Part shown: piece after piece, positions 18,814 through 35,064 of the stretch
Layout: each line of letters starts with the position of its first letter
How positions within the stretch are numbered: position 1 is the first letter of the stretch
Assembly: GCF_000759795.1 (NCBI RefSeq)
Contig: NZ_BBMZ01000008.1
Span: 310,001-374,000 of the forward strand
Direction of reading: 5' to 3'
Length of the DNA stretch: 64,000 nt
DNA from: Pseudescherichia vulneris NBRC 102420
GTDB taxonomy: Bacteria; Pseudomonadota; Gammaproteobacteria; Enterobacterales; Enterobacteriaceae
Translations under genes and position numbers: made by a program
The notes under the pieces: model-generated
Told to the model about the DNA's origin: nothing
The model's input: the letters and a program-made list of their open reading frames with translations, nothing else
The model's database searches: none

Positions 18814-19554
18814 CTAACTGATGGTGAAAATTTTATTGAATGCAGTTGTTTTTAGCTCATTTGCTATATCATTAAGTACCGACTGTAGTGCAAATAAATG
18901 CTTACGCATTTCCTGTTGATTTTCTAAAGTGATAGTTTGTTCTGGATCTAAAAGTTCTCGCTGATATCTATAAATTGCACCTGAGCAAGCATAAAATTCA
19001 ATGCACAGCTCTATAGGTCGCAAAAGTATATCTTTATTAATGATTTTTATTCCGTTATTTTCAATGCGTTGAAGCTCATCTTTCAACGCAGAAATTGCAT
19101 TAATTTTATTTATTGTCGAGCTATGTTGTTCTCCAGCAATATAACACTTATCTGCGGTAGGATGCTCATCAAACTTCTTAATAAAAGTTATGGCTCTTTT
19201 GTAATCTAACTTTGAGTTTTTAACGCAAAGTTCTATATCATCCCTAAGTTTTATCGCTAACATAAGGGCGGCTTCAGAAGTTTTTTGCTTAAGCCAGTCT
19301 GGTGCTTTACGATATGCCATTGCTGCAATAACGAATGTACCCAATGTACCGGCAGTGTTAAACCAGTCACTCCAACTACCGAATTCCATTTTTTCAGTAC
19401 TATATTGATTAATGATAATATTAACAGTTGCGATTATTGCCAGTATCAATAGCATTGCAACTAATGCTAACAAGCCACGGTTCCAGCGTTTCAATTCCAC
19501 TTTCTTGATTCTCGCTATGTTGAGAGGGTAGTTATTCAGTACGATTTTATACAA
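18814..19554 (-). CDS. Two-span membrane protein with helical cytoplasmic domain (paralogue of the gene at 46371)
   Basis: Residues about 29-47 (LLALVAMLLILAIIATVNI) and 62-82 (DWFNTAGTLGTFVIAAMAY) look membrane-embedded, then comes a long, mostly helical domain. The order TM - short loop - DWxxxxxxLxxxxxAAxAY - KDW-like helix is repeated in the product of 46371-47081, so the two are probably distant paralogues. Function is unknown. It stands alone on the - strand among + strand genes and has low GTAC density, both typical of lysogenic cargo. Confidence 0.6.
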   Translation of the reverse strand: MYKIVLNNYPLNIARIKKVELKRWNRGLLALVAMLLILAIIATVNIIINQYSTEKMEFGSWSDWFNTAGTLGTFVIAAMAYRKAPDWLKQKTSEAALMLAIKLRDDIELCVKNSKLDYKRAITFIKKFDEHPTADKCYIAGEQHSSTINKINAISALKDELQRIENNGIKIINKDILLRPIELCIEFYACSGAIYRYQRELLDPEQTITLENQQEMRKHLFALQSVLNDIANELKTTAFNKIFTIS

Positions 19555-19642
19555 TACTATGCTTTAGCGATCAAATGTTGAAGAAGCCTCAATCTCAGAG
19601 TACATTGCTTTCAAATACAAGAAAATGATAAACAGGGCCATC

Positions 19643-20449
19643 ATGATCAAGCTTGAATCTATACTACACATCGATAATCCAACACAGTTTAAGGTACACT
19701 TCGCCGTTGATAACGGAGAAGAACAACCTCTTGACGTTTTTGTGAATGATAAGGATGGTTGGGAAGGTTGGAACCGTTGGCGGGGGAACAGGAATGATTT
19801 TAGCAGGAAATATATCTTTAGCTTGATAAGATTTTATCATCAACGGAATAGATGGTTATTCGGTGGGATATTCGAAGTTTTAGAAAGAAATCCGAGCGGT
19901 TACAAAGTAAAGCTTTTAGATATTCATAAAGACTATATTGGAAGGTTACTCATTAAGTACCCAGGGCCTGGGGCAAGGGGTAGGGCTTTCTATCTTGAAA
20001 ATCATTACTCAGATATGGTTGTTTCAGAAGTATTTGAAAGTGAGTATTCCGGTGAGACTTTTTGTGGGTTTGATAATATAAATCATAGTTTTGAACATAT
20101 TGAGCATATTATCAAGGGTCAGAAGCTTGACTGGAAGATGGCTTTAACAAATGTTAAAGGCGTCTATTTAATTACTGATAAATCTAATGGGAAACATTAT
20201 GTAGGTTCGGCCTATGGGGATACTGGGATCTGGTCTCGTTGGTCAACATATGTACATACAGGGCATGGATGGAATGAGGGATTATCAGAATTAATCAAAT
20301 TAACTGGCCTTCAATATGCTCGTAAAAACTTCCAATTCTCTCTTTTAGAGTTCTATTCTATGAAGATCGACGATAAAGTTATCATTGCGAGAGAGCAGTT
20401 CTGGAAAGAAGTCTTGTGCTCAAGAGCATTTGGTTACAACAGGAATTAA
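19643..20449 (+). CDS. GIY-YIG nuclease-domain protein
   Basis: The C-terminal domain (about residues 165-268) holds the GIY-YIG pattern: GVYLITDKSNGKHYVGSAYG, then SRWSTYVHTGHGWN with the conserved Arg. The catalytic glutamate is probably in IAREQFWKEVL. The N-terminal 150 residues are an unrecognised domain with KLLDIHKDYIGRLLIKYPGP. I prefer the ATG at 19643, after AGGG; an in-frame ATG lies at 19625. GIY-YIG proteins of this layout occur as mobile or defence genes. Only three GTAC words occur in 807 bases, so it is cargo by composition. Confidence 0.75.
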   Translation: MIKLESILHIDNPTQFKVHFAVDNGEEQPLDVFVNDKDGWEGWNRWRGNRNDFSRKYIFSLIRFYHQRNRWLFGGIFEVLERNPSGYKVKLLDIHKDYIGRLLIKYPGPGARGRAFYLENHYSDMVVSEVFESEYSGETFCGFDNINHSFEHIEHIIKGQKLDWKMALTNVKGVYLITDKSNGKHYVGSAYGDTGIWSRWSTYVHTGHGWNEGLSELIKLTGLQYARKNFQFSLLEFYSMKIDDKVIIAREQFWKEVLCSRAFGYNRN

Positions 20450-20491
20450 TTTTTCTCTATTCAAAAGAATGATAATCGCTTAAGCTGTGAT

Positions 20492-20550
20492 TGTACTACC
20501 CCTACCTAAATGGGTTGGTTTGTTGGTAGGTAGGGTGTAGTACAGTTTTT
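20492..20550 (+). terminator. Long-stem terminator after the GIY-YIG gene
   Basis: TGTACTAC plus CCTACCTA pairs with TAGGTAGG plus GTAGTACA (one mismatch/bulge), then GTTTTTC. The stem is about 16 bp. The rest of the gap to 20647 has no gene. Confidence 0.75.
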
Positions 20551-20647
20551 CAGTCAGTACATCAATAGATAAATGATGCTTCTACAGATGCTTTCAAAAT
20601 AATTTAGTTTAAACTTTTAATTCAACTTAACAAATACAATAAATGTT

Positions 20648-21400
20648 TTAGTTAAATTCTATTTCATCGGCAATATTATTTGAAATTTTGCTACGGAGTG
20701 CAGCAACCTGAATTACTGCTGGAATAGTAACCCGATATGCAGCCCCACCAACATCAATCATTGTCCATATAGCAGTTATCGCCCAACCAATAGGGCCAGT
20801 AAGTACGGCCATAGTTCTTGTTAGCAGTATGTTACCCCCGAAGGACAAACCCCGCCCAATTAATGCTTTTAAGATAGTGTTAGCAAGAATTAACGTCAAT
20901 TGATAAGATTTAAAACCACCGCTTCTGAAAATTACTTGAAATGCAGTAACTAAAGTTTCACTTGTGATACCACTGGTGTTTTTGACGCCAACTTCACTCG
21001 CGAATTTTTTTAATTCTTCTGGAGTCATTTTCTCTAAAGCATCACGAAGTACTTTAAGTAATAAACTCTGCTCAATAACCTCAACAGAGCTGTCTTTATT
21101 GTAATTTACTTTCATTTTATCACAGACGTCAATTAAAACTTCTTTATACTTTACACCCTTACCACCACGTAACATAGTCGCGAATGTGTTACTACCAAAG
21201 CACTGGATCTCTGCTGCAATTTCTTGCCAATACTTACTGTGTTGAGGTTTGTATTTTTTATACATCTCATTTGCACTAAGTTCCTCAGTCCAGCGGGTCT
21301 CACCATCTTTATCATAAATCAAACATTCAACCAAGCCACTAAGATCTTTATCAGAACATTTAGACAAAAACTCAAGATCTGAATCGTCACGGTATGCCAT
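20648..21400 (-). CDS. YaaW family protein (DUF3944 / UPF0174)
   Basis: The 250-residue protein matches E. coli YaaW in layout: YRDDSDLEFLSKCSDKDLSGLVE at the N-terminus (DUF3944), then YWQEIAAEIQCFGSNTFATMLRGGKGVKYKEVLIDVC, and a hydrophobic C-terminal part ending AAYRVTIPAVIQVAALRSK. The molecular function of this family is not established; the C-terminal region may associate with membranes. It is on the - strand with its own upstream region, which suits a gene expressed in the lysogen. Low GTAC density (two words in 753 bases) marks it as cargo. Confidence 0.8.
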   Translation of the reverse strand: MAYRDDSDLEFLSKCSDKDLSGLVECLIYDKDGETRWTEELSANEMYKKYKPQHSKYWQEIAAEIQCFGSNTFATMLRGGKGVKYKEVLIDVCDKMKVNYNKDSSVEVIEQSLLLKVLRDALEKMTPEELKKFASEVGVKNTSGITSETLVTAFQVIFRSGGFKSYQLTLILANTILKALIGRGLSFGGNILLTRTMAVLTGPIGWAITAIWTMIDVGGAAYRVTIPAVIQVAALRSKISNNIADEIEFN

Positions 21401-21707
21401 ATGTAAAACTCCATTTAAAATAATTGGATTAACGAACGCTAATTGTACTAATAGGTTTTTGTTAGATTACTTCTTATGCTCTAACAATCATAAGAGATTG
21501 TAAAGTCCCAATAACTTGCTTCGCTGCATTAGTGAACAGTTTTTCCTTCCTAAAAAAATAGCATTGCTGTGACACATCCTGTCACCCGGATGATTTAAAA
21601 AATGTTCACTCCCAGGTTTTGGTAGGGGGAGAAGTATTGACTTCATCATAGAAAAAATGATCAATATCAATATGTTAGCTCGATAATGATGCTCTTAAAG
21701 GGACAAG
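21401..21707. promoter_or_regulatory. Divergent intergenic region with a GTGACA dyad
   Basis: About 300 bases between the YaaW-like gene and the EAL-like gene. GTGACA (21569-21574) and TGTCAC (21580-21585) form a perfect inverted repeat with a five-base spacer, operator-like. AT-rich promoter candidates lie on both sides. A 60-codon minus-strand ORF here has no ribosome site I can support. Confidence 0.4.
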
Positions 21708-22280
21708 ATGAAGATTGAAAATTTTGCGGTGCCAATAACCAGTACTGGTGGAAAATTATTGGGCGTTGAGCTTGAAACCAGAGTAGAGATCAACGGCTGC
21801 CGCATGATCATTGGTAGTGGCCGGGAAGCAGATCACATACGGCAGCAGATACATACGCAGCAGCTCCGCGAGGTACGGAGAATGGGTAATTGGTTTAGTA
21901 AGAACAACCTGTTTTGTGTACTCAGTACTGATACAGATACCAGGGCAGAAGAACTACCATTCTTAAAGTACCTTACTACTGACACAGATTGTTCTACTGG
22001 TGGTGTATGGCTTGATGCAGTAGGAGCCTATACCAGTAGTACTATCCCGCTTGTTGCTGGGGTAGTTAAGGTAGCGAGACTGGACAGAACTTTTACTAAG
22101 GAACACATAGATCGGGATATCTTCCCTATCATCCTTAAGAACCTTCGCCAGTACTGCGACAAGCTCATAGTACCAGTACATAACAGACAACACCTATCAG
22201 CACTCCACAATGCAGGGGTATGGGCGGTACAGGGAGAGTACAGGCCAATATCGTTTAACAGTTTACAGATGCTCCTATAG
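21708..22280 (+). CDS. Degenerate EAL-domain protein
   Basis: The fold pattern of EAL (cyclic-di-GMP phosphodiesterase) domains is seen: a first strand and GGKLLGVELETRV at residues 14-26, where the EAL triad is replaced by E-L-E; VARLDRTFTKEHIDRDIFPI at the usual lysine/aspartate strand, reduced to RLD; and CDKLIVPVHNRQHLSALHNAGVWAVQGEY at the last strands. Key catalytic residues are missing, so a binding or regulatory role is more likely, as in the YdiV type that acts on FlhDC. Target unknown. GTAC density is high (11 words in 573 bases), as in the phage core. Confidence 0.6.
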   Translation: MKIENFAVPITSTGGKLLGVELETRVEINGCRMIIGSGREADHIRQQIHTQQLREVRRMGNWFSKNNLFCVLSTDTDTRAEELPFLKYLTTDTDCSTGGVWLDAVGAYTSSTIPLVAGVVKVARLDRTFTKEHIDRDIFPIILKNLRQYCDKLIVPVHNRQHLSALHNAGVWAVQGEYRPISFNSLQMLL

Positions 22281-22408
22281 AACATGCTGGATTGAACATA
22301 CTTCACAATTTGAAGTATCTACCAAGACAAGGTATAGACGTAATGTAGTACTACTCGCATACAATACAGGCCGTAGTACCTGATCGGTTCTGAGAAGAGG
22401 ATGCGAGG

Positions 22409-22765
22409 ATGACACTACAGATCGTTGGTGTTGAGAATGCTGGAAGTATTGATACTGAACGAGTAGTTTTTAGGGTAGGTGGGGAACCAGTTGCTATCTG
22501 GAGCTATGCAGTACTGGATGGTGCGAATGATGATCCTGATAAATGCCGCCATGTATATTATTTCGATGATGCCAGCCCCTTTGCTACTTTGCGAGCAGGG
22601 GATAAAGTTTATCTTTATACTGGTAAGGGAGAAAATATAGTCGAACATAAGTTTAATCGAAGGGTGGCAAGTTACTATTGGGGACTGAAAGATAGTCTCT
22701 GGAAGAAGGGCGATAAAATAACTTTATTATTAATAGAACAGCGTACAGATAAAGTTGTTGAATAG
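22409..22765 (+). CDS. Lamin-tail-like beta-sandwich protein
   Basis: A 118-residue protein with the order of a lamin tail domain: MTLQIVGVENAGSIDTERVVF at the first strands, WSYAVLDGANDDPDKCRHVYYF, then ATLRAGDKVYLYTGKGEN and YYWGLKDSLWKKGDKITLLL. In bacteria such domains often accompany nucleases or bind ligands or DNA ends, but this one stands alone. The gene has one GTAC word in 357 bases, unlike the EAL-like gene just upstream, suggesting a different history. Function is unknown. Confidence 0.6.
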   Translation: MTLQIVGVENAGSIDTERVVFRVGGEPVAIWSYAVLDGANDDPDKCRHVYYFDDASPFATLRAGDKVYLYTGKGENIVEHKFNRRVASYYWGLKDSLWKKGDKITLLLIEQRTDKVVE

Positions 22766-22770
22766 AAGAT

Positions 22771-22804
22771 ATGTCCGTAACGTATTGGATGATGTTACGG
22801 ACAT
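22771..22804. terminator. Perfect 11-bp hairpin after the lamin-tail-like gene
   Basis: ATGTCCGTAAC (22771-22781) pairs with GTTACGGACAT (22794-22804). No long T-run follows. It lies between convergent genes. Confidence 0.65.
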
Positions 22805-22902
22805 AATGAATAGGTTCTCCGCCAAACTTCAGATGATCGCGTAGTTTAACCACCGCATGTTAAGCGTTGTTTGTGGCATTTTCGATATGCCCCGCACCGC
22901 AC

Positions 22903-29725
<6,823 letters not shown>

Positions 29726-29735
29726 TGGTGAATAA

Positions 29736-30032
29736 ATGAGAGCATTTTTTAGTAATTCGCAATGCGAATCCCTACTTAATGCTTTCGCGGAAAATCTCGT
29801 CATTGTTCAGGATGGTAAATCAATAACTATAAAAGCCATATTTGAACAAGACGATATTTTTTTTGAAGGAGTTCAGGTTACTATTACATACTTCACTGCA
29901 AAGTCTGGTCTGAAACTTAACAGTACATTCTCTATCGATAATACAGAATACAAAATAAATAGAATTGAAGATGACCTAAGCGGTCTATCAAATTATCACT
30001 ATATAAAAAATATCGATTTAGGGGATATCTAA
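29736..30032 (+). CDS. Head-tail connector protein
   Basis: A small beta-rich protein of 98 residues following the capsid gene. The pattern SITIKAIFEQDDIFFEGVQVT, then GLKLNSTFSIDNTEYKINRIEDD, fits the FII/head-closure type of connectors that bind the portal ring. The last base pairs overlap the next start. Assigned mainly by position and fold pattern. Confidence 0.6.
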   Translation: MRAFFSNSQCESLLNAFAENLVIVQDGKSITIKAIFEQDDIFFEGVQVTITYFTAKSGLKLNSTFSIDNTEYKINRIEDDLSGLSNYHYIKNIDLGDI

Positions 30033-30469
30033 TGTTCACGGCAGACTATGCAATCAGAAAACATCTGATGAATAAATTAAGTAATTTTATAAACCTTCAA
30101 CACCCCTCGAAAGCTTCAGTAGATAAAAACGCAATGGTTTATATTGGCGACAGTAACGTTACACGTACTCAAATCTCACGAGCAAATCACATTCAGAGTG
30201 GGCAGTTAGTACCCGATGATGTACGTTATTTAAGTGAGTTCAGGGTTGAATTTGTATCAGTAGGGCAAAGTTTCAAAGGTGCTTCTGATGAAGTTGAAAA
30301 ACTTCTCGCAGCACTTTTTACACCAGATTTTTTTGATGAACTTGATAGTACTTTGGCAATGGCTATTTTCAATATTCGTATTGAAGAAAGTTTAATGACG
30401 AATCAGGCAGAAGCCACAGATACCCCATACGTACATACACAAACAATTTCATTTAGTTATGGGGAATAA
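30032..30469 (+). CDS. Tail terminator / tail-completion protein
   Basis: The 145-residue protein starts MFTADYAIRKHLMNKLSNFI and has the alternating helices and strands of tail terminators (lambda gpU type) with YLSEFRVEFVSVGQSFKGA and an Asp-rich loop. It lies between the connector and the first tail-tube gene, where the terminator is expected. The start overlaps the preceding stop. Confidence 0.55.
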   Translation: MFTADYAIRKHLMNKLSNFINLQHPSKASVDKNAMVYIGDSNVTRTQISRANHIQSGQLVPDDVRYLSEFRVEFVSVGQSFKGASDEVEKLLAALFTPDFFDELDSTLAMAIFNIRIEESLMTNQAEATDTPYVHTQTISFSYGE

Positions 30470-30471
30470 TT

Positions 30472-32157
30472 ATGGGACAAATTTTTACAGGTAACTTAAC
30501 CTCAGTATGGGTGAATACCGATACAACCAATACCGATCCAAACTCAAAATCATTTAGTCAGGTACAAGATCTTTCAGCATTCCCGAGCTTCGGTGAAAGT
30601 ACTGCAAGCCGAACAGTAGAGACGTACAACACTGAGTACACATACAAAGCTATGGGTGAAAGTACCTATCAGGACATGACACTACAGGTGAGTTACGTAC
30701 CCTCAGTACATAGTACTCTCGATGCTCTTGTAGACTCTCAGGAACTGGTACAGGTCAAAGTAGAGATGCCAGATGAAGGTACTAACGACACTACGATTAA
30801 CTATGCAATGTACAATGGTTATTTGGTATCCCGTACCGATACTTCTGATTACGATAACGTTGTTACCCGCTCATATGTGTTCTCACCTAATGCATTAGTA
30901 TCTTCAGGTATCATCGATCAGTCTCAGGTTGAGTTATACCGTGGTAACTGGGGTATAGGTTCTAACGGGGCCGAGTTCAGTAGTTACCAGGGCCGTGACG
31001 GTAACGCATTCATCAAAGTTCCTTCAGCTTCTTCCAGAACTGGTACTGATATGCTTGGGATCTCTAACCTGGATGCAGGTTATGGTACTCAGCTCGTAGT
31101 ATCGAAAACTGGTACGCCGGTTATCGATGTACGTAACTACTCCAGTGCTTCTATGGGTGCCTGGTACAAGGTCTATACCAGTGCAGACAAACCTACACTG
31201 TCAGAACTTGGTGCAGCAGCCGCCAGTGATCTGGCAGGGTATGTACCTGTCAGCCGGACAATCAACGGCAAGATACTTAGCGGTAACATCACACTCTTAG
31301 CCGCTGATATCTCTGATGTGTACTCAAAGACACAGGCAGATGCCAAGTACTTACCAAAGATTTTCCAGCTTAACGGACATGCACTATCAGGTACTTCACT
31401 GAACCTCGTAGCGTCAGATATTTTAGATGTTTATTCACAGACTCAAATTAATACTAACTTTGTTGCAAAAAGCGTTACTGTAAACGGATTACCACTGACA
31501 GGTAATATTACTCTAACGGCAGCACAGCTAACGGATATGGCGAGCCTAAGTTATAGTAATAGTAATTACGTGCCGAAAACTTTCTTAATTAATAATAAGC
31601 CACTATCTGGTACTAATATTCAGTTAGTTGCCGCCGATATTTCGGATGTATATTCACGTTCTCAGGCAAATGATCTCTTTGCCCTGCGTATTACTACTGT
31701 TAACGGCTATCCATTAAGTTCTGCTGTTAACCTTAACTTTAATGATGTTGGTACTTATTCGAAAGCACAAATTGATGCAAAAGATGCAGCATTACAGGCA
31801 AATATTGATACTAAAGTTACCATTACTCAGGATATTAAAAACCTAAATACCGTTAATGAAACCTTAGAACTTGATATGTCAGACGGTAAACGTACTTTCA
31901 CTGCTACTTTGTCAGTACCGAATACTCAACTATCAATTATCAATGCTGGCGGTAATAAGAACAGTCAGACAATAACTGTATGCATTACTCAGGGTACGGG
32001 TGCAAATAAAATAGAGTGGCCGAGTAATGTGAAATGGTCTTTTGGTCGTCCTCCAGTACTGACATTCTCTAAAGATTCAACAGACATATTTCAATTTTTA
32101 TCCGTAGACGGGGGCAGTACCTGGTACGGCTCACTCCAATTGGCGGATTTACACTAA
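30472..32157 (+). CDS. Tail-tube-domain protein fused to tail-fibre repeats
   Basis: Residues 1-150 are homologous to the tail-tube protein encoded at 35065: both have IF.GN at the start, the SF..V.D-SAFP phrase, an LQVS..P strand, Q-L-QVKV and a NGY-.S strand. From about residue 262 there are five repeats of about 36 residues with the theme NG-LSGNI-L-A-DI-DVYS-TQAD-Y, as in lambda-type side fibres. The C-terminal beta domain ends FLSVDGGSTWYGSLQLADLH. The protein may sit in or on the tail tube and display a fibre. It overlaps the next gene by one base. Confidence 0.75.
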   Translation: MGQIFTGNLTSVWVNTDTTNTDPNSKSFSQVQDLSAFPSFGESTASRTVETYNTEYTYKAMGESTYQDMTLQVSYVPSVHSTLDALVDSQELVQVKVEMPDEGTNDTTINYAMYNGYLVSRTDTSDYDNVVTRSYVFSPNALVSSGIIDQSQVELYRGNWGIGSNGAEFSSYQGRDGNAFIKVPSASSRTGTDMLGISNLDAGYGTQLVVSKTGTPVIDVRNYSSASMGAWYKVYTSADKPTLSELGAAAASDLAGYVPVSRTINGKILSGNITLLAADISDVYSKTQADAKYLPKIFQLNGHALSGTSLNLVASDILDVYSQTQINTNFVAKSVTVNGLPLTGNITLTAAQLTDMASLSYSNSNYVPKTFLINNKPLSGTNIQLVAADISDVYSRSQANDLFALRITTVNGYPLSSAVNLNFNDVGTYSKAQIDAKDAALQANIDTKVTITQDIKNLNTVNETLELDMSDGKRTFTATLSVPNTQLSIINAGGNKNSQTITVCITQGTGANKIEWPSNVKWSFGRPPVLTFSKDSTDIFQFLSVDGGSTWYGSLQLADLH

Positions 32158-35012
32158 TGATTAGAAAAAGCAATATAAACAATGGCCTACAGATGATTGA
32201 AGGGCATCTGAAATTTTTAGACCGAAACACTGGATTAACTACTGATAATAAGACACAGCATTACATTTTAAATCCTGATTTTATCATCGCTAACAACAGG
32301 CATTTCATCGCGGAAACAGGTTGGGAAGCCCAGCCTGAAGGAGATTCACCCACAGAAAGTGAGGCTTTAGCAATCCTTGGTGCAATTTATGCTTATCAAG
32401 CCACAAAGCAGCCTCACTATCTGGAATTAGCGAAAAATTTTTTTAACGGTTATCACAAAGGTTACTACAGAGGGGTAGCGTTCCCAGATCCGCCGGATGG
32501 ATCTCTACGTTGCAACTGGATATGTAATGGTAAAGCTCCAGTACTGGCCCATTACCCATTAGATCCTGAATACCCCACTCATGGTGGATTCAAAGGGGTA
32601 CTGTTCAACTGGACTAACGGACGTACTCAAATACCTCATGGTTCTCCAAACTACGGAGAGTACTTAGATGCTATATGGTTTGCCTTTCCAGAACGTGCCT
32701 CATTGGGCTGGAACCAGGTAAACGCAACCGTGTATACATGGGATTCAGAAGGTAGTACTGACTGGAACAACAAAGCACCTACCTATGACGTAGATTGGAT
32801 CGTAGACCGTACAGGCCGCAAGGTAGATAGTAATGGTGATGTACTGGAAGCTGGGCTTACAAGTGAGATCGGTACAGTACAGCTCAAGGATACTTCTATC
32901 AATGGTATGTACCGCTTCAACTATGCAACCCGTAACCCGGTAGAACATGGTGGTTATCTCTTAGGACGTAATGAACGTTGGCACAATAGACCCGTACATG
33001 TACCTATCGATAACTATGGAGATCTTGATTTCGCTGATAATGCTTCCGACGCTGAATTGTGGTTCTGTCAGGCCAGTAAATTACTCTGGGATATCACAGG
33101 AGATCGGCAGTACTGGTTAGCGTGGCAAAACTCTTTGATTACATGTATTGGGTACTCAGACATTGATAAGTACGATCAGTTTTTCCGTAAATCTACAGCA
33201 GCGAGTACACCGTTCACAGATGGAATCAGCTACTCCTACTACTACCCACGCGAACAGGCCGCTACATACTCACGAGATGAGCAAGGGTTCATTGTCATCA
33301 ATCAAAGTGCAACAGCTCAAACTACGTTAGAACAGCAATCAATATGGTTTAAGTTCAAGAATACCAGTAATTTTTATGTTGAATATGGCGGTGTAGATAC
33401 CTCTGGTAGTGCTTTAAGTCTTGCAGTATCACTAACAGTTAATAAAACGAAAACAGAAGAGGGTGCTATTAAGTACCGTTGCGGTCTGCCAATCACTACT
33501 ACAGATGGCAGCATTACGGCGATGAATGTACCAATGAATCATTTTACACGGGTCAGTAAACCAGACGGCGGGCAATACCTTACAGCCGATCTACGTATGA
33601 TTAGTGATTATGGTTCTAATACTGTTACCAAGTTTGAGTACCAGTCAGGTATTGCAGGCAAGTGCTACGATAATGTTGTTACAAGTACTATGGACAGTGA
33701 CGGCGGTATGGTTGTTGGTTTCTGGATTTTTGATAATGAGAAACAGGATATTGGTACTTTCACATATCGCAGCTATAACGATAATTTTAATTTTCGTATT
33801 AGCGATGATAACAACTGGCGTTGGTGGGCTATGTTACCAGCAACTAATGGTGAATGGGTTACAAAAGTATTTTCTATCACGGATTTTAAACTTAATAGTT
33901 ACCAACCAGATCATCCATTAGTTACAGATCCAGAGGATGGGGCAGAAATTCAACCCGACCCAATTCCGGCTTCACCAACACTGACGGGTAGAGAAGATTT
34001 TACGTTACTACTTGATGATGAACCTGTAGATGGCGTATCTGGACGTATTGACTGGTATTGTATTAATGATTTGCCAGAACTATATGATGATGGCGGTACG
34101 GGTGATTATTCGGTACTACTAAGTTTAACTTTCAATGATAGTACAGGTAATGGTTATACTGCCCGCTTGGGTGATTGTACAATCAAACAATACATGCTTG
34201 ATAGTCTCGCATATACACCAGGTCTAATACCATTCAGTAATATTACAGATCCATATGCACAGCTTTATTCTGGCTGGAGGGGATTACCATATCCGGGGTA
34301 TCAACTGCCCGCTATATGGTGTTTTAAAGGCACTCCAATTGATGAAGTGAGACTAAATAACAGTATTAAATTCCTCTGTGATGCACAAAACTGGTTTACT
34401 AATAAGTTCAAGCCCGTATTACCTGGCCCATGTGCTCAGGCTTTTGTTTGGAATAGACAAGACGCATTAGCGTACTTACCAGATGGTGAGGAACCAGATA
34501 CGTTTCTCATGCAGCACTGGTATGCAGAAGCCTGGTCAGGTTATGAACCTCGTGCCTTTTTTGCCGGATGTGATGTAGTACATGAACTTTATCAACGTGG
34601 TGATTATGCGATACCTCAGAACATCATTATGTACTGCCTGAACTGGATGAACTACCTAAAGTGGTTCATGAAAAACAATGATGGTCATGCACCAACGTAT
34701 TTTAAAGATACTGGTGAAGTACTTTACGATGGTTTTACAGGTCATATGTCCGGGTTATGGTTAGCAGGTGCTTCAATGATGGCTATTGCTGGTTATCCAG
34801 ATCATGAGCTATTAGATTTGTTGTTTACAGAGATTCAAAATAACTACGATGTAATTACACCAAATCATGTAATGAATGGTTGCTGGAGTCCAGCTATCAG
34901 AAGCGGTAATGAGACAACAGAACAAAATAATAGTATGTACTTTGGATTCTATACAGGGGAACTACTCAGAGGTTTAGGGCTTTATATGAAGTACTACAAC
35001 CTTTATATATAA
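32157..35012 (+). CDS. Large virion-associated putative polysaccharide-active protein
   Basis: A 951-residue protein. The first and last parts are helical and rich in Trp, Tyr and Asp, with phrases such as ETGWEAQPEGDSPTESEALAIL, AELWFCQASKLLWDITGD, QHWYAEAWSGYEPRAFFAG and FTGHMSGLWLAGASMM, reminiscent of (alpha/alpha)-barrel glycosidases or lyases. A beta-rich insert lies around 380-620. It lies between two tail-tube paralogues and overlaps the tube-fibre fusion, so it is probably a virion depolymerase attached to the tail. I cannot name a CAZy family. Confidence 0.55.
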   Translation: MIRKSNINNGLQMIEGHLKFLDRNTGLTTDNKTQHYILNPDFIIANNRHFIAETGWEAQPEGDSPTESEALAILGAIYAYQATKQPHYLELAKNFFNGYHKGYYRGVAFPDPPDGSLRCNWICNGKAPVLAHYPLDPEYPTHGGFKGVLFNWTNGRTQIPHGSPNYGEYLDAIWFAFPERASLGWNQVNATVYTWDSEGSTDWNNKAPTYDVDWIVDRTGRKVDSNGDVLEAGLTSEIGTVQLKDTSINGMYRFNYATRNPVEHGGYLLGRNERWHNRPVHVPIDNYGDLDFADNASDAELWFCQASKLLWDITGDRQYWLAWQNSLITCIGYSDIDKYDQFFRKSTAASTPFTDGISYSYYYPREQAATYSRDEQGFIVINQSATAQTTLEQQSIWFKFKNTSNFYVEYGGVDTSGSALSLAVSLTVNKTKTEEGAIKYRCGLPITTTDGSITAMNVPMNHFTRVSKPDGGQYLTADLRMISDYGSNTVTKFEYQSGIAGKCYDNVVTSTMDSDGGMVVGFWIFDNEKQDIGTFTYRSYNDNFNFRISDDNNWRWWAMLPATNGEWVTKVFSITDFKLNSYQPDHPLVTDPEDGAEIQPDPIPASPTLTGREDFTLLLDDEPVDGVSGRIDWYCINDLPELYDDGGTGDYSVLLSLTFNDSTGNGYTARLGDCTIKQYMLDSLAYTPGLIPFSNITDPYAQLYSGWRGLPYPGYQLPAIWCFKGTPIDEVRLNNSIKFLCDAQNWFTNKFKPVLPGPCAQAFVWNRQDALAYLPDGEEPDTFLMQHWYAEAWSGYEPRAFFAGCDVVHELYQRGDYAIPQNIIMYCLNWMNYLKWFMKNNDGHAPTYFKDTGEVLYDGFTGHMSGLWLAGASMMAIAGYPDHELLDLLFTEIQNNYDVITPNHVMNGCWSPAIRSGNETTEQNNSMYFGFYTGELLRGLGLYMKYYNLYI

Positions 35013-35023
35013 ATAAGAAGAAG

Positions 35024-35044
35024 GGGTGAAAAGGAATTTCACCC
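35024..35044 (+). terminator. Hairpin before the second tail-tube gene
   Basis: GGGTGAAA (35024-35031) pairs with TTTCACCC (35037-35044). With no T-run it may be an RNA-processing or stability element that sets apart the highly expressed tube gene. Confidence 0.55.
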
Positions 35045-35064
35045 TAAATTTAAAGGAATAAATT

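Noticed and set aside
21488-21670. A 60-codon minus-strand frame before the EAL-like gene
   Set aside because: No ribosome site, no conserved pattern, and it covers a probable operator dyad.
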